From Amycolatopsis xylanica (GTDB lineage Bacteria > Actinomycetota > Actinomycetes > Mycobacteriales > Pseudonocardiaceae): a stretch of 64,000 nucleotides of DNA. Positions 1 through 7,408 of this stretch are shown here, one piece after another (the stretch's first letter is position 1; each line of letters starts with the position of its first letter). The translations under genes were made by a program, and so were the position numbers. The notes below the pieces were generated by a model, which did no database searches, was not told where the DNA came from, and worked only from the letters and a program-made list of their open reading frames with translations. Location: positions 1,054,001-1,118,000 of the forward strand of contig NZ_FNON01000003.1 of NCBI RefSeq assembly GCF_900107045.1. Reading direction: 5' to 3'.

Positions 1-1
1 C

Positions 2-97
2 GAGAACTTCGCACCACCGCGGCTCTCCGCCTTCAGCAGCGGCCCGATCGGCCTCGGCACCTCAGCCGCGCGTCTCAGGAAGGCCGCCGCGAGCTAA
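2..97 (+). CDS. 3' end of an unidentified gene (partial)
   Basis: An open frame runs in from the left window edge and ends at TAA at 95-97, giving a 31-residue tail ending in LRKAAAS. The stop overlaps that of the convergent M48 protease gene. Too little is present to recognise a family. It could be a chance open frame, but tail-to-tail stop overlap is common in compact actinobacterial DNA. Confidence 0.3.
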   Translation, partial: ENFAPPRLSAFSSGPIGLGTSAARLRKAAAS

Positions 98-960
98 CGC
101 CCCTGGAGCTCCCGCAGCCGTTTGATTCGGTCGATATGCGCCGGATGACTGGCGAACACCCGATCACGCATCCGCCGCCGATCACCGCCGCTTTCCGCGA
201 GCCACGCACTCAGCACCTGGACGAGCACCGGCCCGTACCCAAGCCGCGCGGCGGTCCTGTCCGCCTCGTACTCCCCAAGCCGCCGGGACCAAGCCAGCAC
301 CGGACTCAGCAGCGGGATCACCAGCAGCCAGGGATTGAGAAACGCGAGCCCCGTCAGCAACCCGAGTGTCAGCAGCACCGAAACCAGCACCGCCACCACC
401 CGCCCGAACGGCACGAAGACCCGAGCGACCCCGACCACCACGACCGCCACCAACCGCGCCAGCAGGATCGTCGCCCGCGCGGGCAGCTCGTACCACCACC
501 GCAGCAACGAAATCCGCGCGTGCCCGGACAGGTGATGTCCTAGCTCGTGCGCCAGGATCGCCTCGAGGTACCGCTCAGGCAACGTCAGCGCCGGCTTAGT
601 CACGGCCACCATCCGCCCACCGGCCGCGAACGCGTTGAGCGCCCGCGAATGCTCGATCCACAGCAGGTACCGCCCGCCATCGGTCCCCGCGGCCTCACAA
701 ACGGCCTGCCACGACGGCTCCAGCTTCCGCAATTCCGCGGGCGTGGGCCGCCGCATATCGAACATCACCCACCCGAGCACGTTCTCCACGGACGGCACGA
801 ACATCACGCCCCCTGCCAGCCCCCAAGCGACCGGGACCACCCAAGCCTGTTCCGCCCACACCAGCCGCCCGATCAGCGCCATGCCAACGGCACTACCCAC
901 AACAACCGGCGCAGCCAGCAAAACCGCCGACACCACAGCCCCACCCGGCCGCTCGACCAT
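94..960 (-). CDS. M48 family membrane metalloprotease
   Basis: This 288-residue protein has the zinc-protease signature HELGHH at residues 138-143, and a downstream GEYEADR segment that should supply the third zinc ligand, as in M48 (Ste24/HtpX/BlaR-like) peptidases. Two hydrophobic segments lie near residues 8-30 and 38-55, and a hydrophobic hairpin follows the catalytic helix, so it is probably an integral membrane protein with a cytosol-facing active site. It resembles the short BlaR1/M56-M48 actinobacterial proteins, but no BlaI-type repressor gene is adjacent. The likely role is membrane-protein turnover or stress proteolysis. The substrate cannot be told from sequence. Confidence 0.8.
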   Translation of the reverse strand: MVERPGGAVVSAVLLAAPVVVGSAVGMALIGRLVWAEQAWVVPVAWGLAGGVMFVPSVENVLGWVMFDMRRPTPAELRKLEPSWQAVCEAAGTDGGRYLLWIEHSRALNAFAAGGRMVAVTKPALTLPERYLEAILAHELGHHLSGHARISLLRWWYELPARATILLARLVAVVVVGVARVFVPFGRVVAVLVSVLLTLGLLTGLAFLNPWLLVIPLLSPVLAWSRRLGEYEADRTAARLGYGPVLVQVLSAWLAESGGDRRRMRDRVFASHPAHIDRIKRLRELQGR

Positions 961-1029
961 TCAAGCCCCTCCACCAAGCTTCAACGCCAAAGCACACCGC
1001 AACCTTGAACGTCAACGCAACCCACCAAC

Positions 1030-1087
1030 TGAGGGGGTCCGGGGGGCGCAGCCCTCCCGGCGGGGGCGTGGGGGCTCGGCCCCCACA
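1030..1087. repeat. GC-rich intergenic hairpin element
   Basis: This 58-bp stretch has alternating G and C runs that fold into nested hairpins, for example TGGGGGC/GCCCCCA around 1068-1085. It lies between the protease start and the tRNA terminator. It resembles the dispersed GC-rich palindromic elements of actinomycete intergenic regions, but no second copy was found in this window. Confidence 0.35.
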
Positions 1088-1103
1088 TAAACACCAGCTC
1101 CAC

Positions 1104-1130
1104 AAAAAATGGCCCGCGCCCTCTGCGGGC
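1104..1130 (-). terminator. Rho-independent terminator of tRNA-Ala
   Basis: On the minus strand GCCCGC and GCGGGC pair around a 7-nt loop, and after CAT a T6 run follows (A run at 1104-1109 on the plus strand). It begins about 17 nt downstream of the tRNA 3' end, which fits a classical intrinsic terminator. Confidence 0.75.
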
Positions 1131-1146
1131 ACGAGCCACCTAATTG

Positions 1147-1219
1147 TGGAGCTGAGGGGAATCGAACCCCTGACCTTCTCGATGCGAACGAGACGCGCTA
1201 CCAACTGCGCTACAGCCCC
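1147..1219 (-). tRNA. tRNA-Ala (anticodon CGC)
   Basis: The 73-nt minus-strand sequence folds as a cloverleaf. The acceptor stem is GGGGCTG/CAGCTCC with one G-T pair, the D arm is GCGC-AGTTGGTA-GCGC, and the anticodon stem TCTCG/CGAGA encloses the loop TTCGCAT. The T arm carries GGTTCGATTCC. The loop gives anticodon CGC, reading GCG (Ala). The discriminator base is A and CCA is not encoded. Confidence 0.95.
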
Positions 1220-1228
1220 TCGTTTGAA

Positions 1229-1259
1229 GCTCCATGAGCCTATCAAGGGCTCATGGAGC
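1229..1259 (-). terminator. Hairpin terminator after glpR-like gene
   Basis: GCTCCATGAGCC (1229-1240) and GGCTCATGGAGC (1248-1259) form a perfect 12-bp stem with a 7-nt loop. It lies 16 bp past the stop of the membrane-protein gene and 10 bp before the tRNA 5' end. There is no strong T run. Confidence 0.65.
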
Positions 1260-1275
1260 CTCGCGCGCGGGGGTC

Positions 1276-2076
1276 CTACTCCCCCGAAGCCCGCCTGAAC
1301 GGCCTTGTCCCGGGCTCGTCGAGCTCGTGGAACGCCGGGTCCTCGTCGTCGAGGTCGACGACGACGGCCTGCCTCCGCAGCCGCGAGGTGGGCGACGGAC
1401 GGCGCTCGACCACCTCGCGGCGCGCCGCGGAGACGACCTCGATGTCTTCGAGCGGCTCTTCTTCGATCTCTTCGAACCGCTCGCGGACGGGAACGCGTCC
1501 GCCACCGCCGACGTGGCCGTGGCGGGCCATGCGGCGGGCACGGATCTCGGACTCGATGCGGACCTGGCGGCGCAGGTAGCCGAGGTAGGCGATCAGCACG
1601 AAGTCGGCGACGCCGTTGCCCCACCAGGCCAGCGGCCAGACGAAACCGGCGACGGCGGCCGTGATGACCACGAGCACCAGGAGCGCGACGACCACGCGCT
1701 GGCGGTAGGCGTACTTGGCCCTGGCCGCGATTTCCGCGGCTTCCGGGTCGAAGCCGCCGCGGCCTGGCCGGTAGCCACGCGGGGTGTCGGAGCGGGCCGG
1801 CACGCGCTTCGGCTGTGGGAGCGGCTCCGGTTCGTCCTCTTCCAGGTCTTCGTCGAGGCCTGCTTCAAGCTCGGCGAGATCGTCTTCGACCGACGGCTCC
1901 TGGGCCATGGCGAACTCCTCCCGTGCGTCGCTGCGTGCGCTCCCGCTTCGGACCACCCTGGCGGCCAAGGCCGAGTCGGCGGTCTGTGCCACCTGCTGGC
2001 GCTTGCGCGCGACCATGGGCACGAGAACGACGAGCCATGCCACCGCCAGTGCGACGATGATCAACGAACTGGGCAC
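1276..2076 (-). CDS. GlpR/SepX-like divisome membrane protein
   Basis: This 266-residue protein has an N-terminal transmembrane segment (SLIIVALAVAWLVVLVPMVA), a long acidic linker, two further hydrophobic segments near residues 130-170 and a basic/acidic tail. GTG at 2076 is chosen over an in-frame GTG at 2085 because GGGGAGG lies 8 nt upstream of it, while the other start overlaps that site. It sits downstream of rimJ and the MoeA-like glp gene, as Rv0996 does. In Corynebacterium the equivalent membrane protein (GlpR, related to Streptomyces SepX) is the receptor of the gephyrin-like protein Glp and acts in septum formation. That role is transferred by synteny and architecture, not shown here. 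Confidence 0.65.
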   Translation of the reverse strand: MPSSLIIVALAVAWLVVLVPMVARKRQQVAQTADSALAARVVRSGSARSDAREEFAMAQEPSVEDDLAELEAGLDEDLEEDEPEPLPQPKRVPARSDTPRGYRPGRGGFDPEAAEIAARAKYAYRQRVVVALLVLVVITAAVAGFVWPLAWWGNGVADFVLIAYLGYLRRQVRIESEIRARRMARHGHVGGGGRVPVRERFEEIEEEPLEDIEVVSAARREVVERRPSPTSRLRRQAVVVDLDDEDPAFHELDEPGTRPFRRASGE

Positions 2077-2230
2077 TCCCGTCACCTCCCCCGATCCACT
2101 TCTGTCGTCACGCTAGTCACAGGAGTAACAGATCGGACGGAGGCTCGCCGATCTAGATCAGGAAAAGGCGTCACCGAATTAGGTGATTCTCACCCCATGT
2201 GGTAACGCGATTACGGTGTTGACCTTGTAA

Positions 2231-2896
2231 TCAGTGGTCCGCGTACTCGGCACGCCCCGAAGCCACCAGCCTGGGGACCAGCCCGTCGCCGATCTCCTCC
2301 GAGGTGATGGCGAAGCAGAGGTGGTCGCGCCACCCGCCGGCGACGTCGAGATAGCGCCGGAACAGCCCCTCCTCGCGGAACCCCGCTTTGGCGAGAACCC
2401 GCAGGCTGGGCGTGTTTTCAGGGCGCACGGTGGCCTCGAGCCGGTGCAGCCCGCCGACCGTGAAGACATGGTCGGCGACCAGAGCCACCGCAGCCGTCGC
2501 GACGCCGCCGCGGACGATCTTCGACGACACCCAGTAGCCGACCCAGGCCGACCGAAGTGAGGCCCTGATCACATTACCGACGGTGATCTGACCGGCGAAG
2601 GCGCCGTCGACGGTGATCGCGAACGGCAGGCACTGGCCGCGCCGCGCGAGCGAGCGCAGCGCCGCCCACTGCGAAGGCCAGGACAGGAACGCGTTGCGGT
2701 CGGCCCACGAGCCCGGCGCGCTGGGCTCCCACTTCTCCAGATGCGACCGGTCGTGCAGTCTCGCCTTGCTCCACTCGCCCGCGTCGCGCAGCCGGATCGG
2801 GCGCAGCGCGACCGTTCCGGCGGCGACCTGGAGCGGTCCGAGCTTCATCGGCCAGCCGGGGTGACGGCTCTCAACGTCGTAAACCGGCCTGGCCAC
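2231..2896 (-). CDS. rimJ: GNAT acetyltransferase, RimJ type
   Basis: This 221-residue protein has the RimJ/RimL layout: an N-terminal strand with LRPIRLRDAGEW, a WVGYWVSSKIVRGGVATAAV segment forming the acetyl-CoA pyrophosphate loop, then LEATVRPENTPSLRVLAKAGF, the C-terminal GNAT hallmark. It is expected to transfer acetyl from acetyl-CoA to a protein N-terminus or an amino group. The ribosomal S5 target of E. coli RimJ is not established for actinobacteria. The GTG start overlaps the last base of the upstream MoeA-like stop, indicating translational coupling in the galU-glp-rimJ run. Confidence 0.8.
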   Translation of the reverse strand: MARPVYDVESRHPGWPMKLGPLQVAAGTVALRPIRLRDAGEWSKARLHDRSHLEKWEPSAPGSWADRNAFLSWPSQWAALRSLARRGQCLPFAITVDGAFAGQITVGNVIRASLRSAWVGYWVSSKIVRGGVATAAVALVADHVFTVGGLHRLEATVRPENTPSLRVLAKAGFREEGLFRRYLDVAGGWRDHLCFAITSEEIGDGLVPRLVASGRAEYADH

Positions 2897-4167
2897 TACG
2901 CCCGCTGCGCCAGGAAGGTGACCTTGACCTGCTCGCCCGCGGCGACTTCGGTGAGGTCCTCGTCGATGTTGATCAGGCAGTTCGCCTCGGCGAGCGAGGC
3001 GAGCAGATGGGCGCCGGAGGTGCCGAGCGGCTGGACGAGGTACTCGCCGTTGCCTTCGTCGCGCAGCAGCTGCCCGCGCAGGAAGCCCTTCCGGCCCTTG
3101 GTCGAGGTGATCGGCGACAGCAGCCGTGCGCTGACGATCCGCCGGTGTGGGTTGCGGGTGCCGCGCGCCGCCCGGATCAGTGGCCGGACCAGCACCTCGA
3201 ACACCACGAGCGCGCTCATCGGGTTGCCGGGGATGAGGAAGGTGGGCACCGAATCGGGACCGAGCCTGCCGAAGCCCTGGACCGACCCGGGGTGCATGGC
3301 GATCCGGGTCATGTCGATACGGCCGAGGTCGGACAGCGCGGCGTGCACCTCGTCGCCGCTCGAACCACCCGCGCCGCCCGCGACGACGACGATCTCCGAC
3401 ATCAGGAGACGGCCTTCGACGATCTCGCGCAGCCGTTTCGGATCGCTCGACACGATCCCGACCCGGCTGACTTCAGCGCCGGCGTCGCGCGCGGCGGCGG
3501 CGAGCGCGTACGAATTGACGTCGTAGACCTGACCGACCGACGGCGTGCGGTCGATGTCGACGAGTTCGTCACCGACCGAGACGATCGAGACCCGCGGCCT
3601 CGGGTAGACGAGGACCTTGGAACGGCCGACGGCGGCGAGCAGGCCCACCTGCGCCGAGCCGATCGTGTCGCCCTTGCGCACCGCGACATCACCGATCTGG
3701 ACGTCCTCACCGGCACGGCGCACGTAACCGGCCGAGGGCACCGATCGGTGCACGGTCACTTTGGCCTGGTGGCCGTCGGTGAACGCGGTCGGCACGACCG
3801 CATCGGCGAGCGTGGGCAGCGGCGCACCGGTGTCGACGCGCACCGCCTGCCCGGGCTGCAACCGCCGGGGCTGGCGGCTGCCCGCCGCTATCTCGCCAAC
3901 GACGGGCAGCTGAACCGGCTCCTGGCCAGCGCTCCGCACGTCGACGCTGCGCACCGCGTAACCGTCGACGGCGGCCTGGTCGAACCCCGGCAACGCGTGC
4001 TCGGCGACGACCTCTTCGGCGCACAGCAGGCCCTGCGCCTCGGAGATCGCCACGCGCACGGGCCGGGGCCGCACGGCGGCGTCCAGTGTCAGCGCGATCT
4101 GCTCGTCGACGGAACGGAACTCCGCCGTGGATTCGGTCTCGGCCGCCTCGCCGATGGGCTCCGTCAT
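2896..4167 (-). CDS. glp: Gephyrin/MoeA-like protein (Glp)
   Basis: This 423-residue protein has all MoeA domains: N-terminal MoeA_N (about 25-190), a MogA-like nucleotide fold (about 195-335) with GGAGGSSGDEV and PGNPMSA, and a C-terminal MoeA_C barrel. MoeA enzymes insert molybdate into adenylylated molybdopterin. In actinobacteria the copy between galU and rimJ corresponds to Corynebacterium Glp, which binds FtsZ and the membrane protein GlpR. A GlpR-like gene lies one gene downstream here, supporting the divisome role. A MoaB-like gene at 7409 and a Mo-enzyme at 14254 show the organism may also make the cofactor. ATGA overlaps the galU stop. Confidence 0.8.
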   Translation of the reverse strand: MTEPIGEAAETESTAEFRSVDEQIALTLDAAVRPRPVRVAISEAQGLLCAEEVVAEHALPGFDQAAVDGYAVRSVDVRSAGQEPVQLPVVGEIAAGSRQPRRLQPGQAVRVDTGAPLPTLADAVVPTAFTDGHQAKVTVHRSVPSAGYVRRAGEDVQIGDVAVRKGDTIGSAQVGLLAAVGRSKVLVYPRPRVSIVSVGDELVDIDRTPSVGQVYDVNSYALAAAARDAGAEVSRVGIVSSDPKRLREIVEGRLLMSEIVVVAGGAGGSSGDEVHAALSDLGRIDMTRIAMHPGSVQGFGRLGPDSVPTFLIPGNPMSALVVFEVLVRPLIRAARGTRNPHRRIVSARLLSPITSTKGRKGFLRGQLLRDEGNGEYLVQPLGTSGAHLLASLAEANCLINIDEDLTEVAAGEQVKVTFLAQRA

Positions 4168-5069
4168 GACTGGGGGGTCTCGATCCGTTCGGTCAACCAG
4201 GCACGCAGTGAAGGTCCGTACTCCGGGTCCTCCAACGCGAAATCGACCGCCGCGCGCAGGAAGCCGCCAGGGTTGCCCAGATCGTGCCGTCCGCCACGGT
4301 GGACGACGATGTGAACGGGGTGTCCCTCGGCGATGAGCAGCGCGACCGCGTCAGTGAGTTGCAGTTCACCACCGGAACCAGGGGTGATGCGGCGCAAAGC
4401 GTCGAAAATCGCCCGATCGAGCAGATACCGGCCCGCCGCGGCGTAGGTCGACGGCGCGTCCTCCGGCTTCGGCTTCTCGACCATCCCGTGCACCTGCTTG
4501 ACGTCAGGGTCATCGGTGTCGGACACGTCGAACACGCCGTAGGGCGAGATCTGCTCCTTGGGGATGTCGAACGCACAGAGCACGCTCCCGCCCCGCTCGG
4601 CGCGGACCGCGGACATGCGGTCCAGCACCCCGGTGGGCAGCACCAGGTCGTCGGGCAGCAGCACGGCGACGGCTTCGTCCTCGTCTGTCAGGTTCGGCTC
4701 GGCCTGCGCGACAGCGTGGCCGAGGCCGAGCGCCTGCTTCTGGATGGCCACCTCGACGTCGATCAGGTCGGGACCGCGGCGTACCTTCGCCAGCAGCGCG
4801 GTCTTGCCGCGGCTCTCCAGCTCGTTCTCGAGTTCGGGCGAGTGCTGGAAGTGGTTGATCACCGATTCCTTGCCGGGCGAGGTCACGATCACCAGCCGGG
4901 TCGCACCCGAGTCGGCCGCCTCCTTGGCGACGAGCTCGATCGCCGGCGTGTCGATCACCGGGAGCAGCTCCTTGGGCACGGACTTGGTTGTCGGTAAGAA
5001 CCGCGTACCCAGCCCGGCGGCCGGCACGATCGCGGTTCGGAACGTCTGGTTGGTCGCTGCGCCCGTCAT
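4164..5069 (-). CDS. galU: UTP-glucose-1-phosphate uridylyltransferase
   Basis: This 301-residue protein starts with the nucleotidyltransferase signature GLGTRFLPTTKSVPKELLPV and keeps VEKPKPEDAPS and the GSGGELQLTDA segment typical of GalU. It makes UDP-glucose from UTP and glucose-1-phosphate for cell-wall glycans and trehalose. ATG at 5069 is preferred to an in-frame start 48 nt upstream, because the residues between are not GalU-like and a TAGGCT -10 box lies 8 nt before the ATG, implying a leaderless mRNA. It heads the galU-glp-rimJ-glpR run. Confidence 0.92.
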   Translation of the reverse strand: MTGAATNQTFRTAIVPAAGLGTRFLPTTKSVPKELLPVIDTPAIELVAKEAADSGATRLVIVTSPGKESVINHFQHSPELENELESRGKTALLAKVRRGPDLIDVEVAIQKQALGLGHAVAQAEPNLTDEDEAVAVLLPDDLVLPTGVLDRMSAVRAERGGSVLCAFDIPKEQISPYGVFDVSDTDDPDVKQVHGMVEKPKPEDAPSTYAAAGRYLLDRAIFDALRRITPGSGGELQLTDAVALLIAEGHPVHIVVHRGGRHDLGNPGGFLRAAVDFALEDPEYGPSLRAWLTERIETPQS

Positions 5070-5077
5070 GGGCGCAA

Positions 5078-5087
5078 AGCCTAACCT
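5078..5087. promoter_or_regulatory. Overlapping divergent -10 boxes (galU / cyclo-ligase)
   Basis: The plus strand carries TAACCT (5082-5087), 6 nt before the GTG of the cyclo-ligase gene. The minus strand carries TAGGCT (5083-5078), 8 nt before the galU ATG. Both fit the actinobacterial TANNNT -10 and would give leaderless mRNAs from sites sharing two bases. -35 boxes are not clear. Confidence 0.45.
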
Positions 5088-5093
5088 GACCTC

Positions 5094-5684
5094 GTGCACG
5101 GGCTGGGCAATGAGCACCTGAGTAAGACCGAGTGGCGGTCCAAGATAACCACCGAACGGCGTTCAATGGACGCGGAGAGTCACGCTGCGGAGGCCGCCGC
5201 GCTGGCGGCGTCGGCATCGCGGCTACCCGGTTCCGTCGTGTGCGCCTACGTTCCGTTCGGCAGCGAACCAGGCTCCCTTTCGCTCCTTGATCAACTTCTG
5301 GACCTGGGGAAACGGGTGTTGTTGCCGATCGTCCCCGCCGCGCCAGGCCCGCTCGAATGGGCTCAGTACGAAGGCCCGGCGACGCTCGGGCCAGGACGGC
5401 TTCGAGGGCTCAAGGAGCCCTTAGGAAGCCGGTTAGGGGTGGACGCGATCAGCGCCGCCGACCTCATACTGGTTCCCGCACTCGCGGTCGACGACGATGG
5501 CGTCCGGCTGGGTCGCGGCGCGGGCTACTACGATCGATCGCTGGTCTTCGCCGCGCCCGGCGTCGAGCTGGTGGCCGTGGTTCGGGACGCCGAACTGGTG
5601 CGCCGGCTTCCTGCCGAACCACATGATGTCCGCATGAGCGGGGCACTGACCCCAGGTCAGGGCCTGGTTCCCCGGCCGGTGTGA
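5094..5684 (+). CDS. 5-formyltetrahydrofolate cyclo-ligase
   Basis: This 196-residue protein has the family motif LGRGAGYYDRSL near residue 140, the ATP/folate-binding site of 5-formyl-THF cyclo-ligase (MTHFS/YgfA). Other features are VCAYVPFGSEPG and VLLPIV, and an N-terminal KTEWRSKI helix. It converts 5-formyl-THF to 5,10-methenyl-THF with ATP, returning stored folate to one-carbon metabolism. GTG at 5094 follows a -10-like box directly. It is divergent from galU, as Rv0992c is from Rv0993. Confidence 0.88.
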   Translation: MHGLGNEHLSKTEWRSKITTERRSMDAESHAAEAAALAASASRLPGSVVCAYVPFGSEPGSLSLLDQLLDLGKRVLLPIVPAAPGPLEWAQYEGPATLGPGRLRGLKEPLGSRLGVDAISAADLILVPALAVDDDGVRLGRGAGYYDRSLVFAAPGVELVAVVRDAELVRRLPAEPHDVRMSGALTPGQGLVPRPV

Positions 5685-5729
5685 GCAAGGGGGGTTTGCG
5701 CGCGGGGAATGCGGTGAAGCACAATTGGG

Positions 5730-5756
5730 TTAGCACTCTTGCCGACCGAGTGCCAG
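5730..5756 (+). promoter_or_regulatory. CIRCE-like HrcA operator
   Basis: TTAGCACTC, nine bases, then GAGTGCCAG. The left arm matches the CIRCE consensus fully and the right arm matches 7 of 9 positions of GAGTGCTAA. It begins 5 nt after a -10-like CACAAT (5720-5725), which is 18 nt from TTGCGC (5696-5701), so a bound HrcA would cover the start of transcription of the zinc-ribbon gene at 5774. Confidence 0.7.
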
Positions 5757-5773
5757 TTCGTTAAGGAGCAGCA

Positions 5774-6109
5774 GTGCCGACTTACCAGTACGCGTGCAAG
5801 GAATGCGATCACCGGTTCGAAGCCGTGCAGTCGTTCTCCGACGCGAGCCTCACCGAGTGCCCTCAGTGCTCAGGGCCGCTGCGCAAGGTATTCGGGTCGG
5901 TCGGCGTGGTCTTCAAGGGCAGCGGCTTCTACCGCACCGACTCGCGCGACTCGAAGTCCGCTTCGACGACGGCCGCGGCGCCCGCGAAGACCGAGTCGAA
6001 GAGCACCTCCTCGAACAGCGGCTCGTCCTCGTCCTCTTCGACGAGCACTACGAGCCCCTCCTCATCCTCCTCCTCGGGTACGACAAAAACGGCGACTGCG
6101 GCTCCCTGA
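5774..6109 (+). CDS. FmdB-type zinc-ribbon, Ruc-like chaperone
   Basis: This 111-residue protein begins MPTYQYACKECDHRF and has a second pair CPQC, a four-cysteine zinc ribbon (residues 8-36) of the FmdB/CxxC family. A low-complexity Ser/Thr/Ala tail follows from about residue 58. The same layout and genomic place occur in M. tuberculosis Rv0991c (Ruc), a heat-induced, redox-regulated chaperone whose oxidised form binds unfolded protein. AAGGAG lies 6 nt before the GTG start. The upstream CIRCE-like site supports heat-shock control by HrcA. The chaperone role is inferred from synteny, domain plan and operator. Confidence 0.8.
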   Translation: MPTYQYACKECDHRFEAVQSFSDASLTECPQCSGPLRKVFGSVGVVFKGSGFYRTDSRDSKSASTTAAAPAKTESKSTSSNSGSSSSSSTSTTSPSSSSSSGTTKTATAAP

Positions 6110-6117
6110 CGGCCGAG

Positions 6118-6144
6118 TTATCCACATCTACCCAGTTATCCACA
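6118..6144 (+). promoter_or_regulatory. Two DnaA-box 9-mers in direct repeat
   Basis: TTATCCACA occurs at 6118-6126 and again at 6136-6144, same strand, 18 bp apart, between the zinc-ribbon gene and the next start. Both match the E. coli DnaA-box consensus exactly; actinobacteria more often use TTGTCCACA. The site is not near dnaA/dnaN, so an origin is unlikely. DnaA titration or DnaA-controlled transcription is possible. Confidence 0.45.
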
Positions 6145-6245
6145 GCTTGGCTTTTCCGGCCTTTCCCGGCTTGCCGGGCCGGTCCTAGCGTCGATGTCAG
6201 CGCGAGGGCGACCAGCCTTCGCCTGACACCGGCAAGGGGATCGTC

Positions 6246-6737
6246 ATGCGTATTCCGCGCAAGCCAGCTCTTCTCATCGACCTGCAAGCCCGCCTTCGCG
6301 GGCGCCCGGCACGCCTGCTCCGGCGGGCGACCGCTGTCGGCCTGCTGATCGCCGGGTTGTTCGAACTCCGGCACGGCGATCCTGCTCCCGCCGCCGTCGC
6401 CACCCCACCGCCCGCGCCCGCTGCCGACTCCGTCATCAAGCCTGCCGCCGACGGCGAGTCGATCGTGCCGATCCGGCTCGCCGACGCCGCCGTCGCGGAG
6501 CTGCTGCATCCCGGTTCCAAGATCGATCTCGTCTCCGTCGGCCGAGGCCCGAGCCTCCGGCAAGTGCTGGCCAGCATGGCCTCGGTGGTCCAAGTGCGGA
6601 CATGGGACGGCGAGGCCCGGCATGGCCCGCCCTCGTCCGGCCAGGGCCCGATGGTCTTGGTTTCGCTGCCGGCCGATGTCGCGACACAAGTCGCCGCCTC
6701 GTCGCTCGGAAAGGAGTTAGCGGTTACGCTCCGCTAA
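6246..6737 (+). CDS. CpaB/RcpC-like SAF-domain protein
   Basis: This 163-residue protein has a basic N-terminus, a hydrophobic segment (about 30-42), a Pro/Ala linker, and a C-terminal region with VPIRLADAAVAELLHPGSKI and VLVSLPADVATQVAAS. That region is the RcpC/CpaB pilus-assembly domain pattern of Flp/Tad systems. AGGGGA precedes the ATG. No tad genes are nearby and it sits directly before mscL, so it is probably a stand-alone envelope protein rather than part of a pilus. Function is not known. Confidence 0.6.
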   Translation: MRIPRKPALLIDLQARLRGRPARLLRRATAVGLLIAGLFELRHGDPAPAAVATPPPAPAADSVIKPAADGESIVPIRLADAAVAELLHPGSKIDLVSVGRGPSLRQVLASMASVVQVRTWDGEARHGPPSSGQGPMVLVSLPADVATQVAASSLGKELAVTLR

Positions 6738-6763
6738 CCCCCACCCGGCTTCGAGGAGCTCAC

Positions 6764-7183
6764 ATGATCAAGGGATTCAAGGACTTCCTGCTGCGCGGCA
6801 ACGTCGTCGACCTGGCTGTGGCCGTGGTCATCGGCGCGGCGTTCACCACGATCGTCACGGCGTTCACCAATGGGCTGATCAAGCCGTTGATCAGCGCGAT
6901 CGGTGGTTCGGACGCCGCGCAGGGACTCGGCTTCCGCATCTTGAGCGCGAACGGCGCCACGTTCATGGACTTCGGCGGCGTGATCAACGCGGCGATCAAC
7001 TTCGTGATCGTGGCCGCTGTCGTCTACTTCGCGATCGTGCTTCCGGTGAAGCACATCCAGGAGCGCCGCAAGCGTGGCGAGGAGCCGGGCCCCGCCGAGC
7101 CGACCGACGTCGAGCTGCTGATCGAGATCCGCGACCTGCTGCGCGCGCAGGCCGGGAGCGGACGGGCCGCCGACGGCAAGTAG
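6764..7183 (+). CDS. mscL: Large-conductance mechanosensitive channel
   Basis: This 139-residue protein opens MIKGFKDFLLRGNVVDLAVA, the MscL signature, followed by TM1 with VVIGAAFTTIVTAF, a periplasmic loop and TM2 (INFVIVAAVVYFAIVLPV). It ends in a charged C-terminal helix with a RKRGEEP-type bundle region. It forms a pentameric pore that opens under membrane tension to release solutes on hypo-osmotic shock. ATG at 6764 is chosen because upstream in-frame residues are not MscL-like and GAGGAG precedes it. In M. tuberculosis mscL also lies near moaB2 and Rv0991c. Confidence 0.95.
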   Translation: MIKGFKDFLLRGNVVDLAVAVVIGAAFTTIVTAFTNGLIKPLISAIGGSDAAQGLGFRILSANGATFMDFGGVINAAINFVIVAAVVYFAIVLPVKHIQERRKRGEEPGPAEPTDVELLIEIRDLLRAQAGSGRAADGK

Positions 7184-7190
7184 GAACGAT

Positions 7191-7358
7191 CTAGCGGTCG
7201 TGATGAGGCGGACGGTTCTCGAGGTACCACGAGTCGCTGTCCGTGCTCGGTGGCCGCGGGTCGCGCTCGTCCGAGGTGGTTTCCGGCAGGACGTCGCCGA
7301 AGACCTCGTCAAGCCGGCGCTTGACGTCCTCGGGGCGCTTGTCCTGGTCTGAAGGCAT
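7191..7358 (-). CDS. Small conserved hypothetical protein
   Basis: This 55-residue acidic, Pro/Asp-rich protein begins MPSDQDKRPEDVKRRLDEVF and ends PPHHDR. ATG at 7358 is preferred to an in-frame upstream start at 7412, which would run into the neighbouring moaB stop. The amphipathic start DVKRRLDEVFGDVLPE suggests one helix followed by a disordered tail. It has no membrane segment or known motif. It lies downstream of moaB on the same strand, 50 bp away, and may share its mRNA. Confidence 0.5.
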   Translation of the reverse strand: MPSDQDKRPEDVKRRLDEVFGDVLPETTSDERDPRPPSTDSDSWYLENRPPHHDR

Positions 7359-7408
7359 GACTCCATGGTCCCACCCGGTCCGGTCAGGACCGAGTGGGGA
7401 CCTGCGGG

